Source: Paraburkholderia tuberum STM678
GTDB taxonomy: Bacteria; Pseudomonadota; Gammaproteobacteria; Burkholderiales; Burkholderiaceae
NCBI RefSeq assembly: GCF_902833905.1
Contig: NZ_CADFGP010000009.1
Span: 161,730-225,729, forward strand
Direction of reading: 5' to 3'
DNA: 64,000 bases
The stretch's first letter is position 1. Each line of letters begins with the position of its first letter. Below the pieces are notes generated by a model that saw nothing but the letters and a program-made list of their open reading frames with translations, had not been told where the DNA came from and did no database searches. Position numbers and translations under genes: made by a program. This document shows, piece after piece, positions 18,181 through 27,964 of the stretch.

Positions 18181-18590
18181 CTGGACAGAAGAACGCTGCA
18201 ACATGTTCGGCGGCTTTGGTTCCACTATGGAATCTTCTGGGTGGGCCCGTTGGTCACCGCTCTCGTCGCAGTGCTGGAAGCGCATCTGATTGATGCAGAT
18301 TGTGACATATTGCGGCGTGCCGACGATCCACGTCGGCGCATCGCTGATGCTTAACCTGCGGCACTTCCATCCCGCGCGATTTCGGACCATCCGCTACTCG
18401 CCGTCGCGGTGCTGCTGATCGGCGTCGTCTCCGGGTTGGCAAGGCCTTCGTGATTGTCATCGCGATGATCAATAGGAACGCACTGGTCATTCGCTGATGG
18501 CGACCGCGCTGATTGCCAGCCGCATTTCGAGGGTTTTTGCGCCACCACTTTGCGAGGCACGGGCGGAGCGTTACAGATATATCGGCATGT
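18181..18590 (+). pseudogene. Decayed ClC gene
   Basis: A fossil of a gene closely related to the intact ClC at 30177. It begins 'LDRRTLQHVRRLWFHYGIFWVGPLVTALVAVLEAHLID' (compare M-DRRKLQRINRLWLHYGVFW). After an internal deletion and frame change it continues 'TIHVGASLMLNLRHFHPARF', then 'LAVAVLLIGVVSGLA'. It ends 'AFVIVIAMINRNALVI' and, after another shift, 'MATALIASRISRVFAPPLCEARAERY'. The order matches the intact protein with several deletions. Confidence 0.75.
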
Positions 18591-19826
18591 AGTACTGGAT
18601 TTCGGATGGGCCGCTTTGAGGCGAGCGTTGCCTTGCGACATCCATACAATGAAGTTGTTCATGGCATATGCGCTGAGTTTGCGCAAATTGTCGGACAGAG
18701 GCTGGGACAAGGCATGCGCGGCCGCTGCGGGGCCATATCCGATCATCGGGGGTAAGCACCGGGTGCGGGATCCATCGGTGCGCTGCACTCGCAGATAGGG
18801 AGTAAACACAGATTTATTTGGCAGAGGCCACCCGCTATCATGCAGCGACTGTGCCGTGAGGCGGCAAGTTCCAAACGTCTGAATTCTGAAGTGACACAGC
18901 GATCATTCATGAAGTCTGCGCCAGACTCATCAAAACTCCTTCGCAAGCTCACCAAGGCCGTGCTGTTGGTCGCGACAGCCATTTGCGGCAGCGTGAACGC
19001 GATGACAGGTGATCGTATGCTGGACGAGTTAGTGCCGCTGGATTGCTCTGGTCCATGGGCCAAGATGAGGTCTTCGAGCAGAGGCTCGACCTCTGAGGCA
19101 GTATCCTCTCCAACGACACCATGGTATCCGGAGCGCGCCGATCCGTATTCCCGGTCTTCTTTGGCGGACATATCGCTGGCAGCGCACGGCGAAATCCTGG
19201 CGTTTGACGATGCATACACGCCGTCACGCAATGCGTTTGGCGCAGGAAGTTTCGCACTCAGCGCGTTGGGTTTCGGGGCTTCGAGCCTCGATTAATCATC
19301 TCAATCGCGGTAGCGAGGGCCGTGGCTGGTCTTGCCTGATTGTGGAGGGGAACTCACCCATTCGAAATCGGCCATCTCTGTAACGGACGCCGCGCACGAA
19401 ACGCCGATGTGGTCCCACAATTTCGCGTTCGCTTTGGCGCAATCTTTGACAAGCGGATCGGTTGCGAGCGCGACCACTGCCTACGATGCTGCCAGATCTC
19501 CCAACACCCGGCGCGAGCATCGGAGTTGTTCCAGATGCCTCAATAGAGGAAGGATTCTTCAGAGTGGAGATTTTCCCGCGTCTCTTTCATGCGCATCCCG
19601 GGACATTTACTGAAGCGCTTTACCCGCGCACCGCGCCGGTGTGCGTTGAATCACCGCGATAGACCGGCTGGCACTCAGACGTTTCGTTACATCTCATGGA
19701 ATTATGTCATATCGTGCACTAACATTTGATATGCGTTGGAAATCCGAAGCGTAGAAATCGGAACCAGCTTTCCCAGGAGGAGAGCGCGAGCATTGCTCGG
19801 ACGTGTCCATTCTGTGGGAGACCGAA
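18591..19826. other. Low-information region with one doubtful ORF
   Basis: About 1.2 kb between the ClC fossil and the branched-chain-type transporter. A frame at 18840-19295 (151 codons) contains a possible signal ('LLRKLTKAVLLVATAICGSVNA' from about 18940) and then unremarkable Ser-rich sequence. It could be an exported hypothetical protein or a relic; I recognise no family. 19296-19800 shows no gene. The region likely contains the promoter of the transporter operon near its right end. Confidence 0.3.
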
Positions 19827-21083
19827 ATGGGAAGACTATCGACCGCGGGCCGACGGCATCGCCGGCTCGTACTGAAGGCTGCTGCCGCAGCCGGAATTGC
19901 GCAGATCGGCGCACCCTTCATCATCAAGGCGCGCGGAGAGGTTCCAATCAAATTCGGGCTCGACGACCCGCTGACAGGTACCTATGCCGAACTCGGCAAG
20001 AACGAGCAAATGGGTTGCGAATACGCGATCGATCAGATCAATGCGCGCGGGGGCATATTGGGTCGTCCGGTTCAGCTCATCGTGGAGGATTCCACCAGCG
20101 CGGATACTGGCGCTGCTGTACAGAAGGCGCGCAAGCTGATCGAACGTGACAAGGTGGACTTCCTGCTTGGCAATGTCAACTCGGCCATGGCGCTTGCGAT
20201 CGGGCAGGTTTCAAACGAATTGAAAACACTGCACATCGTGACGGGTGGGCATACCGACGCCGTGACCGGTAAAGATTGTCACTGGAACGTCTTTCGGGTC
20301 TGCAATACGACGAGGATGGAAACCAACTCGGTATCGAAGGTCCTGTTCGACCGGTACGGAAAAAAATGGTTTTTCATCACTCCAGATTACGCATTTGGCC
20401 ACACCTTGCAACTCGGCTTCGAGGCGAGCCTGAAGAAGTTCGGAGGGGTGGAGGCTGGAGCCGCGTTGGCGCCGCTTGGCACCACCGACTATTCGTCATA
20501 TTTGATCAAGGCGCAGGCTGCCGATCCTGACGTCATCCTGTTTCTTACCGCAGGTCAGGATGCTGTCAATTCGCTTAAGCAGGCGGTGCAGTTCGGCCTT
20601 AACAAGCGTTTCCACATCGCCGGGGCGCAGCAGGAACTGGAGGTGCTCGAGGGCTTGCCGCCGGATGCGCGAATCGGTACGTGGGTATTCGAATGGTACT
20701 GGGACCAGCCCAACGTACCCCACGTAGCGGAATACGTGGCCGGCATCCGTAAGAAGGCCGGGAGAGTGCCGACTGCCAGACACTGGTTCGGGCACGTCGC
20801 TGTCAATAGCGTTGCACTCGTCGCTAATCAGGAGAAGACGCTTGACGCGGTGAAACTGGCGCGGGCGCTCGAAGGCTTCAAGTTGCCGCCGGACGTAGGG
20901 CTGATGCCGGACACACCGTTCTATCGGGCCGGCAACCATCAGCTCATGCCGGATCTCTATGTGGGACATGCGGTAGCGCAGGGACCTAGACCTGATGATT
21001 TATTCCACGTCGATCAGCTGGTAAAGGGCATCGACGCGGCGCTGCCGGTCAGCGAAACCGGCTGCCGTCTCACATGGGCATGA
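19827..21083 (+). CDS. Branched-chain amino acid-type ABC substrate-binding protein
   Basis: A 418-residue periplasmic protein of the LivK/UrtA (Peripla_BP_6) class. The N-terminus has a twin-arginine-like signal 'GRRHRRLVLKAAAAAG'. Core motifs are 'IKFGLDDPLTGTYAELGKNEQMGCEYAIDQINARGGILGRPVQLIVEDS', 'VDFLLGNVNSAMALAIGQV' and 'ITPDYAFGHTLQ'. The ATG at 19827 has GGGAG 8 nt upstream; a GTG at 19803 is less likely. It is first in a five-gene transporter operon. The ligand is uncertain: amino acids, amides, urea or aromatic acids are all known for this family. Confidence 0.9.
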   Translation: MGRLSTAGRRHRRLVLKAAAAAGIAQIGAPFIIKARGEVPIKFGLDDPLTGTYAELGKNEQMGCEYAIDQINARGGILGRPVQLIVEDSTSADTGAAVQKARKLIERDKVDFLLGNVNSAMALAIGQVSNELKTLHIVTGGHTDAVTGKDCHWNVFRVCNTTRMETNSVSKVLFDRYGKKWFFITPDYAFGHTLQLGFEASLKKFGGVEAGAALAPLGTTDYSSYLIKAQAADPDVILFLTAGQDAVNSLKQAVQFGLNKRFHIAGAQQELEVLEGLPPDARIGTWVFEWYWDQPNVPHVAEYVAGIRKKAGRVPTARHWFGHVAVNSVALVANQEKTLDAVKLARALEGFKLPPDVGLMPDTPFYRAGNHQLMPDLYVGHAVAQGPRPDDLFHVDQLVKGIDAALPVSETGCRLTWA

Positions 21084-21199
21084 CCGGTTCGGGGAGCCAG
21101 ACAGGGGACTGAGTGCCTAATGATGTCGCGCTGCCGCAACTGCCGCGCGACCGATGAGCCGGGACATCGGAAGCGGACGTCGGCAGCACAGGTAACGGT

Positions 21200-22069
21200 A
21201 TGACGCAATTGATCCTGTTCAACGTTTTCAACGGTATCGTCATTGGCGCGTTTTACGCGCTAATGGCGCTTGGCCTGTCGCTGATCCTGAATCTGAGCGG
21301 TGTCATCAACTTCGCGCACGGCGGATTCCTGGCAATTGGCGCTTACCTCGCCTACACGATCATGCCGTATGTCGGCTTTTGGGCGGCGCTTGTTATTGCC
21401 CCCTTGCTGACGGCTGCTCTCGGACTGCTGATCGAGCGGGTACTGATTCGCCGGCTGTATGGAAGAGATCCCCTATACAGTCTGCTGCTCACGTTCGGGC
21501 TCGCGTTTCTGCTGCAGGACGGTAGCCGCTATATCTGGGGGCCTCAGACATTGCCATACCAGATTCCGGACGCGCTGAACCGGCCATTGACGTCCTCGTT
21601 CTTCTTTCTAACGGGCTATCGTGTGTTCATGGTCGTTCTGGTTGTGATCGTCGTGGCGGCGCTCTTCATGTTCCTGAAGTTCACTCGATCCGGCATTCGT
21701 ATCCGCGCTGGTGTCGGAGACCTCGAAACGGTCGCGACACTGGGCGTGAATGTACGGTGGCTTCGCAGCATGAATTTCGGCCTCGGCATCTTTCTCGCGG
21801 GGCTGGCTGGCGTACTGGCAGCCGGCATGCTCGGACTGCAACCGACCATCGGTGATTCGCTCATCATGCCGAGTTTCGTTGCGATCATCGTCGGGGGACT
21901 GGGCAGCCTGCCGGGTACGCTGCTCGGCGGCATTCTCATTGGCGTCGCTTCTGGCCTGACTTCTGTCTTTTTCCCGTCCGCGACCGAAGCGGTGATTTAC
22001 GTCCTGATGGGGCTAGTGCTGCTCGTACGTCCGCGCGGACTGTTGGGTGAGGAAGGGAGGGTCCAGTGA
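21200..22069 (+). CDS. livH: Branched-chain amino acid-type ABC permease, LivH
   Basis: A 289-residue inner-membrane permease with about eight helices. Landmarks are 'FNGIVIGAFYALMALGLSLILNLSGVINFAHGGFLAIGAYLAY', 'IRAGVGDLETVATLGVNVRWLRSMNFGLGIFLAGLAGVLAAGML' and 'FVAIIVGGLGSLPGTLLGGILIG'. It follows the binding-protein gene by 116 bp and overlaps livM by 4 nt (GTGA), which supports coupled translation. Confidence 0.92.
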   Translation: MTQLILFNVFNGIVIGAFYALMALGLSLILNLSGVINFAHGGFLAIGAYLAYTIMPYVGFWAALVIAPLLTAALGLLIERVLIRRLYGRDPLYSLLLTFGLAFLLQDGSRYIWGPQTLPYQIPDALNRPLTSSFFFLTGYRVFMVVLVVIVVAALFMFLKFTRSGIRIRAGVGDLETVATLGVNVRWLRSMNFGLGIFLAGLAGVLAAGMLGLQPTIGDSLIMPSFVAIIVGGLGSLPGTLLGGILIGVASGLTSVFFPSATEAVIYVLMGLVLLVRPRGLLGEEGRVQ

Positions 22070-23016
22070 GATCATCACTGCAACTCGCGGGGGATGCGGC
22101 GGTCTGGCTGGCGCTCGCAGCCATGCCGTACTGGATCACCTGGCTCGGCGGCTATACGGCACTTGGTACACGCGTAGTAGTAATGGCATTGGCGGCGATG
22201 GCGCTCAATTTTCTACTCGGTTTTACTGGCGTGTTGTCGTTCGGTCACGCGGCATATTTTGGTCTCGGCGCGTATGGCGTTGGTATGACGATCCGTTATC
22301 TGGTGCCGAATACGCTGCTTGGTATCGTCATTGGGGTCGCGGCCGGCACGCTGGCGGCGGCGCTCATCGGCGCGCTGATTGCCAGGCTTCGGGGCGTCTA
22401 TTTCGCGATGGCGACGATCGCATTCGGCCAGGTGTTCTACTTCGTCGCCTTTCGCTGGAACGCCGTGACTGGCGGCGACGATGGGCTCTCCGGATGGCAT
22501 CGCATGCCTCTCCACTTTGGCCAGCAGAGAATCGACATTCTTGGCAACAGCACCGTGTTTTACTATTTCGTTCTGCTTTGCTTTGCCGTGTCGGTTGCCG
22601 TCATGACTGCGCTGTTGCGCTCTCCGTTTGGCCGTACGCTTCTGGCGATACGCGAGAACGAAAAGCGGGCGCGCTTCCTGGGGCTGCCGGTGGAGCAGCA
22701 TATCTGGCTGTCGTTCGTGATCTCCTGCTTTTTCGTGAGTTTTGCCGGTACCTTGTACGCGCTACTCAATAACTTCGCCGATCCGCATGATCTGCGGTGG
22801 GACCAGTCAGGCGATTTTGTGATCATGGCCGTGCTGGGGGGAATGCGCTCGTTGTGGGGACCGCTGATCGGCGCGGCCGTCTTCGTGCTGGTTCAGGATT
22901 ACATCTCCACACGGACTGAGAACTGGATGTCGTTTATCGGCCTGCTGTTCATCCTCGTCGTTCTGTTCTTTCCCCGTGGCGTGCTGGGCATCCGGACGGG
23001 CGGGGTGCGTTCATGA
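22066..23016 (+). CDS. livM: Branched-chain amino acid-type ABC permease, LivM
   Basis: A 316-residue second permease subunit. Landmarks are 'MALNFLLGFTGVLSFGHAAYFGLGAYGVGM', the cytoplasmic coupling loop 'LLRSPFGRTLLAIRENEKRARFLGLPV' and 'MAVLGGMRSLWGPLIGAAVFVLVQDYI'. It starts with GTG inside the livH stop and its own stop overlaps the livG start (ATGA). Confidence 0.92.
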   Translation: MRSSLQLAGDAAVWLALAAMPYWITWLGGYTALGTRVVVMALAAMALNFLLGFTGVLSFGHAAYFGLGAYGVGMTIRYLVPNTLLGIVIGVAAGTLAAALIGALIARLRGVYFAMATIAFGQVFYFVAFRWNAVTGGDDGLSGWHRMPLHFGQQRIDILGNSTVFYYFVLLCFAVSVAVMTALLRSPFGRTLLAIRENEKRARFLGLPVEQHIWLSFVISCFFVSFAGTLYALLNNFADPHDLRWDQSGDFVIMAVLGGMRSLWGPLIGAAVFVLVQDYISTRTENWMSFIGLLFILVVLFFPRGVLGIRTGGVRS

Positions 23017-23762
23017 GCCTGCTCGTAGTCGATCACGTATCTCACCGGTTCGGCAATCTTCGCGCGGTTAGCGATGTTTGCCTGACTGTGGAAGCCGGTG
23101 AGCTTCGCGCGGTAATTGGACCTAACGGTGCAGGAAAGACGACGTTCTTCAATCTGATCAGTGGGTTCTTTCCGCCTACGTCGGGGCGTATCGTGTTCGA
23201 CGGACGCGACGTGACCCGGCTTGCGCCTCATCGCCGCGTTGCCATGGGAATGGCGCGGACTTTCCAGATTACGGAAGTTTTTCCTGAGTTGTCCGTTCGC
23301 GATAATCTGCGGATTCCGGTCGAACTTCGGGCCGGGCACAGGCTCTCGCCGTGGCTATCGAGGGCGGCGCGCGCGACCGTCAACCACCGGCTGGAAGAAT
23401 TGCTCGTGCTCGGCGGACTCGAGCAGCGTGCGCGCCGGTTGGTGGGCGAGCTGTCGCTTGGCGACCAGCGAGCCACGGAAATCATCATGTCGCTCGCACT
23501 CGAACCCAGGCTCCTGCTCCTCGACGAACCGACCGCGGGGATGGGAGATCAGGAAACCTACGACGTGACGCGACTGATACGACGCCTGCACCGCGATCGA
23601 TCGCTGACGATGATTCTGATCGAGCACGACATGCGCGTCATCTTCCAACTGGCACAGCGCATCATGGTGCTCGCCGAAGGCAGGATTCTGGCAGAAGGAA
23701 CGCCGGAAGAAATCACCGGCAATCAAGCCGTGCAAGCAGCCTATCTGGGAACAGCAAAATGA
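23013..23762 (+). CDS. livG: Branched-chain amino acid-type ABC ATPase, LivG
   Basis: A 249-residue ATPase: Walker A 'GPNGAGKTT' (about 36-44), Q-loop 'FQITEVF', a signature replaced by 'LSLGDQR' in place of LSYG, Walker B 'LLLLDEPTAGM' and H-loop 'ILIEHDM'. The LSxG variant is common in LivG. It overlaps its neighbours by 4 nt on both sides. Confidence 0.92.
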   Translation: MSLLVVDHVSHRFGNLRAVSDVCLTVEAGELRAVIGPNGAGKTTFFNLISGFFPPTSGRIVFDGRDVTRLAPHRRVAMGMARTFQITEVFPELSVRDNLRIPVELRAGHRLSPWLSRAARATVNHRLEELLVLGGLEQRARRLVGELSLGDQRATEIIMSLALEPRLLLLDEPTAGMGDQETYDVTRLIRRLHRDRSLTMILIEHDMRVIFQLAQRIMVLAEGRILAEGTPEEITGNQAVQAAYLGTAK

Positions 23763-24487
23763 GTGCCCTGGTTGCCGAGGGACTGCAGACCTGGTACGGC
23801 AAGAGCCACATTCTGCATGGCGTATCGGTGGACGTTGACGACGGCCAGATTGTCGCCCTGGTAGGGCGCAACGGCGCCGGCAAGACGACAACCATGCGAA
23901 GCCTGATGGGATTGACCCGGCCACGCGCGGGAAGGGTGAGCATTCTAGGCCGCGAAACGACCGGCTGGCCGCCAGACCGGGTCGCGTCGCTCGGTGTCGG
24001 ATATGTGCCGGAGGGTAGGCGCATATTCGCGGGTCTCAGCGTGGAAGAAAATCTGCTTGTGCCCAACGGGCGCACCGGTCCTTGGACGATCGCACGTGTG
24101 TTTGAGCTTTTTCCCCGGTTACGCGAGCGTCGGAACAGCAAGGGCCGGCAACTCTCCGGAGGGGAGCAGGAAATGCTCGCGATCGCACGCGGCCTGCTGC
24201 TCAACCCACGCGTACTGCTTCTCGATGAGCCGTCTCAAGGTCTCGCACCGCTGATGGTGCGGGAAGTGTTTGATGTTATCGTCAGAATGCGCGCCGAAGG
24301 CATGTCGGTGCTTCTGGTTGAGCAGAACGTTCGAGCGGCTGTCGAGATTGCCGACGCGGCTTGCGTGCTGGACGATGGTCGGGTCGTTTTTTCCGGATCC
24401 GCGCGAGAACTTGCGCGCGACGAAGCTCGTGTGCGTACTCTGGCCGGGGCCAGTGCGAGCGATTGGCGCATGCTCGACGATGCTTGA
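23759..24487 (+). CDS. livF: Branched-chain amino acid-type ABC ATPase, LivF
   Basis: A 242-residue second ATPase: Walker A 'GRNGAGKTT', 'GYVPEGRRIFAGLSVEENLL' (the LivF hallmark), signature 'LSGGEQEM', Walker B 'VLLLDEPSQGL' and H-loop 'LLVEQNV'. The ATG at 23759 overlaps the livG stop (ATGA); the frame is open further upstream only inside livG. It is the last gene of the transporter proper, 244 bp before a permease gene on the same strand. Confidence 0.92.
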   Translation: MSALVAEGLQTWYGKSHILHGVSVDVDDGQIVALVGRNGAGKTTTMRSLMGLTRPRAGRVSILGRETTGWPPDRVASLGVGYVPEGRRIFAGLSVEENLLVPNGRTGPWTIARVFELFPRLRERRNSKGRQLSGGEQEMLAIARGLLLNPRVLLLDEPSQGLAPLMVREVFDVIVRMRAEGMSVLLVEQNVRAAVEIADAACVLDDGRVVFSGSARELARDEARVRTLAGASASDWRMLDDA

Positions 24488-24731
24488 ATCGCATGAAGCC
24501 ATGCACGAATTTGAAATGGCACAGTGTGAACTAACGCTCGTCGAAGCGCACGGGCATTTCCAAGCCCTTTAATTGTCGCTTCGGTTCACGGCGGGAATTT
24601 TATCGCCGTTTATGCGGTCGAAGCGTTCAGGATGAGCCGTTCATGTATGACGGTGCGCGGATGCGCACCGCCTCTTTCGCGCAACGCCGGTTCAAAAACC
24701 GAACTCCGGGGCAGGCGCAAGGAGACCAGAA

Positions 24732-26333
24732 ATGAGCACGATTTCCGACCTGACGCTATCGGGCAAACTGCGTCGCGATGCTGGGATAGTGGGGTTGCTG
24801 TTCGCAAGCACCACTAGCATGATTGGTTCAGGGTGGCTGTTCGGCGCCTACCATGCATCGAGAATAGCCGGTCCGTTGAGCATAGGCAGTTGGGCGCTTG
24901 GCGCTGTCATCATCATGCTGATTGCGCTATGTTTCGCGGAGCTTGCCGCCGTTTTTCCTCGTAGTGGGGCGCTGGTTCATATGAGCCACGCGAGCCATGG
25001 CGACGGACTTGGAAGGTTGTGGTGCTGGCTGCTCTTCCTCGCCTATGTCCCGGTGCCTGCAGTCGAAGCCGAAGCAATCGTCACTTATGCAAGCAACTAT
25101 CTGCCATGGCTGATCCGTCCTGGCTCCGCCGGGGTGCTGAGTTTGGCGGGCTTCTTCGTGTGCGCCGGTTTGCTCGGAATCACCGCGCTGCTGAATCTGA
25201 TGGTGATCAGATGGCTGCTCAACGTCAATTCAACCATTACGTGGTGGAAAATTCTGGTACCGATACTGACCATCGTTGGCTTGATGGCAGCGAGCACCCA
25301 CTGGGATGTCGTGCGTGCGGCGCCTGACACCTACAAGCTCTCCGGCATGTTCACGGCACTTCCCGCAGCAGGTATCGTTTTCAGCTATTTGGGCTTCCGT
25401 ACTGCGATCGACCTCGGCGGCGAAACGGCCAATCCACATCGCGACATTCCGCTAGCCGTGATTGGCTCGGTCGTGCTCGCTGCAGTGGTTTACATCATGT
25501 TGCAAGTGGCCTTTATCTGGGCGCTGTCGCCGGTCGATCTCGCGCACGGATGGGCACACCTCAGCTTCAAGGGGGAAATGGGACCGTTCGCTGGACTTGC
25601 CGCGACGCTCGGGCTCGGCTGGATGGCGACGCTTCTCTATATCGACGCCTATATATCGCCTGGCGGCACGGGGCTGATGTATGTAACCGGCGGATCGCGC
25701 GTCCTCTTTGCTACGGGCGAAATGGAGGCCGGTCCCCGCGTGCTGACAAAGCTGAACCGCAACAAGGTGCCATGGCTGGCGGTTCTCGTGATGTGGGTGG
25801 TTGGCACCATTTTCCTGCTGCCGTTTCCTGCATGGCAGAAGATGGTCGACTACATTACGTCGGTTACGGTGCTGACATATGGTCTTGGTCCGGTCGCGTT
25901 GCTGGTGTTGCGCCGTAACCTTCCGGAACTGCATCGTCCATTTCGCATGTGGGCCGCGCCCGTGCTGGCGCCAGCCGCATTTATCTGCAGCAACCTCGTA
26001 ATATATTGGACTGGCTTTGCAACGAACACCTTTCTGTTTGCGCTGGTGGCGATCGGTTTCGTACTCTACGCGGCGTACTACCACATCGTCTTGCGCAAAG
26101 CTGCGAAAGACTTCGGCTGGAACAACATTGCGTGGCTGTTGCCGTGGTTTGGGGGCATCTGGTTATTGTCGTGGCTCGGCGGCATCGGTGGCGGACTCGG
26201 TGTGATCGGATTCGGTTGGGACATTCTTCTAGTGGCGCTCTGGAGCGTGATCGTGATGAGGCTCGCAATGCGCTGCGCGTTGCGCGTCGAGCAGACGCGA
26301 GCAATGATGGAGCGAATGGACGCGACGAGTTGA
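24732..26333 (+). CDS. APC-family amino acid permease
   Basis: A 533-residue secondary transporter with about 12-14 hydrophobic helices. The APC signature in helix 1 is 'GLLFASTTSMIGSGWLFGAYHAS', the unwound substrate site. 'PRSGALVHMSHASHGDGLGRLWCW' and 'GFRTAIDLGGETANPHRDIPLAV' are also family-typical. The ATG at 24732 is preceded by AAGGAG. It lies downstream of a complete LivKHMGF-type operon and could be co-transcribed, giving two uptake routes for related substrates (inference). Confidence 0.88.
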   Translation: MSTISDLTLSGKLRRDAGIVGLLFASTTSMIGSGWLFGAYHASRIAGPLSIGSWALGAVIIMLIALCFAELAAVFPRSGALVHMSHASHGDGLGRLWCWLLFLAYVPVPAVEAEAIVTYASNYLPWLIRPGSAGVLSLAGFFVCAGLLGITALLNLMVIRWLLNVNSTITWWKILVPILTIVGLMAASTHWDVVRAAPDTYKLSGMFTALPAAGIVFSYLGFRTAIDLGGETANPHRDIPLAVIGSVVLAAVVYIMLQVAFIWALSPVDLAHGWAHLSFKGEMGPFAGLAATLGLGWMATLLYIDAYISPGGTGLMYVTGGSRVLFATGEMEAGPRVLTKLNRNKVPWLAVLVMWVVGTIFLLPFPAWQKMVDYITSVTVLTYGLGPVALLVLRRNLPELHRPFRMWAAPVLAPAAFICSNLVIYWTGFATNTFLFALVAIGFVLYAAYYHIVLRKAAKDFGWNNIAWLLPWFGGIWLLSWLGGIGGGLGVIGFGWDILLVALWSVIVMRLAMRCALRVEQTRAMMERMDATS

Positions 26334-26701
26334 CTGGCAACGCCATCGTTCAGCGAGGGAGGAGTCAACGGAAGCTCGATCCGTTAGCGGGGCGCTTGAA
26401 GGGACTACCCGAGTACCCGCCTGAACTGCAAGCCAGACTTCCAACGGTGAGATCTGGTCAGGGAGTCGCGCTCATGTAATGAGCGGCGATCGAGCAAGAC
26501 TTGTCTAACCGGAAGCGACGGGCAGAATGAGCGCCCTCTAACGCCGATGATCACGAGTATGTGCGATGAACCTGACGTCATTGCGCATCAGAAGCGGCAG
26601 TGGTCGCTTCGCGCTGCTAGCACATCATGCGAACGCTAACTGGCGAGGTCCGGTTCTTCGCACTACCCAGTGCTGCCGCCTTGCGTCCGGATGGCTCCTT
26701 A
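26334..26701. other. Intergenic region upstream of the yfdX-like gene
   Basis: About 370 bp without a recognisable gene, ending at a regulatory repeat at 26702. Confidence 0.35.
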
Positions 26702-26733
26702 TTAAGCGTCCTTTAAGCACCACGGCCTAGCTT
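26702..26733 (+). promoter_or_regulatory. TTAAG-N6-TTAAG direct repeat with -10 element, before yfdX
   Basis: TTAAG at 26702-26706 and 26713-26717 repeats with an 11-bp period, followed after exactly 10 nt by TAGCTT (26728-26733), a plausible -10. The same arrangement occurs at 28701-28732. On the other strand it reads CTTAA-N6-CTTAA, the pattern bound by PmrA/QseB-type response regulators. Confidence 0.5.
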
Positions 26734-26857
26734 TAAAGCGTCAACTGTTCGAAGTTCAAGCCCTGTGAAAGTCTCGCATGCCATATGCGCCGCCGATGTG
26801 AGCGCGCAAGGCCGCATGCGACGTCTGGAACTGGACACTCGCTGAGGAGAATGAACC

Positions 26858-27589
26858 ATGAAAAGGCATCAGGTTATCGCTGTCACGTGCGCGTTGCTCT
26901 CCGCCGCCTATTGTGGTGCGACCGTGCAGGCCGCCGAGTCCCCGCGGGCCGTCGCGTCGGACATGGGCAAAGTCTCGGGGAAAGGAAACGAGGCCTTCCA
27001 GCAGATCGAACTTGCGCGACTCGCAATCTTCAACGGTAACGGTTCGGAGGCCGCCACGCTTGTAAAAGCCGCCCAGAAATCACTGCAGGAAGCGCAGGCT
27101 GACAATACTGCTTTTACCAAGGCTGAAAAAGACTTGAAACTTCCACCCACGGCTTCCGGTGCGCCGCATGTCCAAGCGGACGTCGCTCACGCTTCGCAGG
27201 AGCTGACGTGGCTTCCAGTTGGCGCTGACGTAACTATCACCGACAATCTCGCCCAGTCTTCCGAGAAATCCAAAGCGGTGGCATCCGCGAATGAGCACAT
27301 CAAGCAAGGTCAGCGGGATCAGGCGCTCAACGCCCTGAAGGTCGCGAATATCAACGTTGCCTACACCATGGAACTCGTTCCGCTAAAACTGGTGATCGCG
27401 GACGTCAATGACGCTGCGAGGCTGATCTCTCATCACCAGTACTATCAAGCAAATGACGCCCTCCGGCAGGCGGTGGCGAGCGTGCGGTATGACTGGGTCG
27501 ACCTGGACGCCATTCCTCAGCACGCACAAACCGCACAAATGGCTTCGAAGCCTGCCGAGCATCCCGCCTCGTCCGCGAGCGCACGATGA
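26858..27589 (+). CDS. YfdX-family periplasmic protein
   Basis: A 243-residue exported protein. Residues 1-26 are a signal peptide ending VQAA. The YfdX domain (about 35-220) contains 'GNEAFQQIELARLAIFNGNGSEAATLVKAAQKSLQEA', 'WLPVGADVTITDNL', 'KVANINVAYTMELVPLKLVIADVNDAARLISHHQYYQANDALRQAV' and 'VRYDWVDLD'. In Escherichia coli yfdX is part of the EvgA acid-resistance regulon. The ATG at 26858 has GAGGAG upstream. A TCGCATGC/GCATGCGA hairpin (26774-26821) lies in its leader. The upstream direct repeat points to response-regulator control. Confidence 0.88.
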   Translation: MKRHQVIAVTCALLSAAYCGATVQAAESPRAVASDMGKVSGKGNEAFQQIELARLAIFNGNGSEAATLVKAAQKSLQEAQADNTAFTKAEKDLKLPPTASGAPHVQADVAHASQELTWLPVGADVTITDNLAQSSEKSKAVASANEHIKQGQRDQALNALKVANINVAYTMELVPLKLVIADVNDAARLISHHQYYQANDALRQAVASVRYDWVDLDAIPQHAQTAQMASKPAEHPASSASAR

Positions 27590-27964
27590 ATCTGTCCGCG
27601 ATGCCAAAGCGTCCCTGGCGGTACAGAGGGACAATTTAGCGTTAGCTTATTCTGGAGGGTCATCACGCCCCCAAAGAGCAGTCGATCATGGCATTTATTG
27701 CCTCCGCTTATGCCACAACACAACGAACGTCGTGCGCAGCTAATGAGCGCTGCCCGCGAGTTAGATTCATGTCGACCTGCCTGCGCGCCGGTAAGGTATG
27801 GTCCGCGCATCTGATCTTTATATAGCACAATGTGACACATTGGCCTACACTTTGGATATCGAGATTAGCGCAAGCCTCGTTGCTGGTTATAAGCGTCGAT
27901 TGCATCAGGCGGCCGTCTCGGCGGCCGTCGCAACGGCACAGTTGTCGTTCGCGGAGAGGTCTGT
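27590..27964. other. Intergenic region with a 15-bp palindrome
   Basis: About 375 bp without a gene. It contains a palindrome at 27828-27842 and AT-rich sequence around it (27811-27860), probably the promoter of the DUF1840 gene. Confidence 0.4.
27828..27842. promoter_or_regulatory. Palindromic operator candidate
   Basis: CAATGTG-A-CACATTG is a perfect 7-bp inverted repeat about a single central base, 123 bp before the DUF1840 start. Its TGTGA/CACA core is reminiscent of CRP/FNR-family half-sites, but the spacing is wrong for CRP. Confidence 0.35.

Noticed and set aside
18840..19295. 151-codon plus-strand frame with a possible signal peptide
   Set aside because: No family, no convincing ribosome site and an equally long frame on the other strand; too weak to call a gene.
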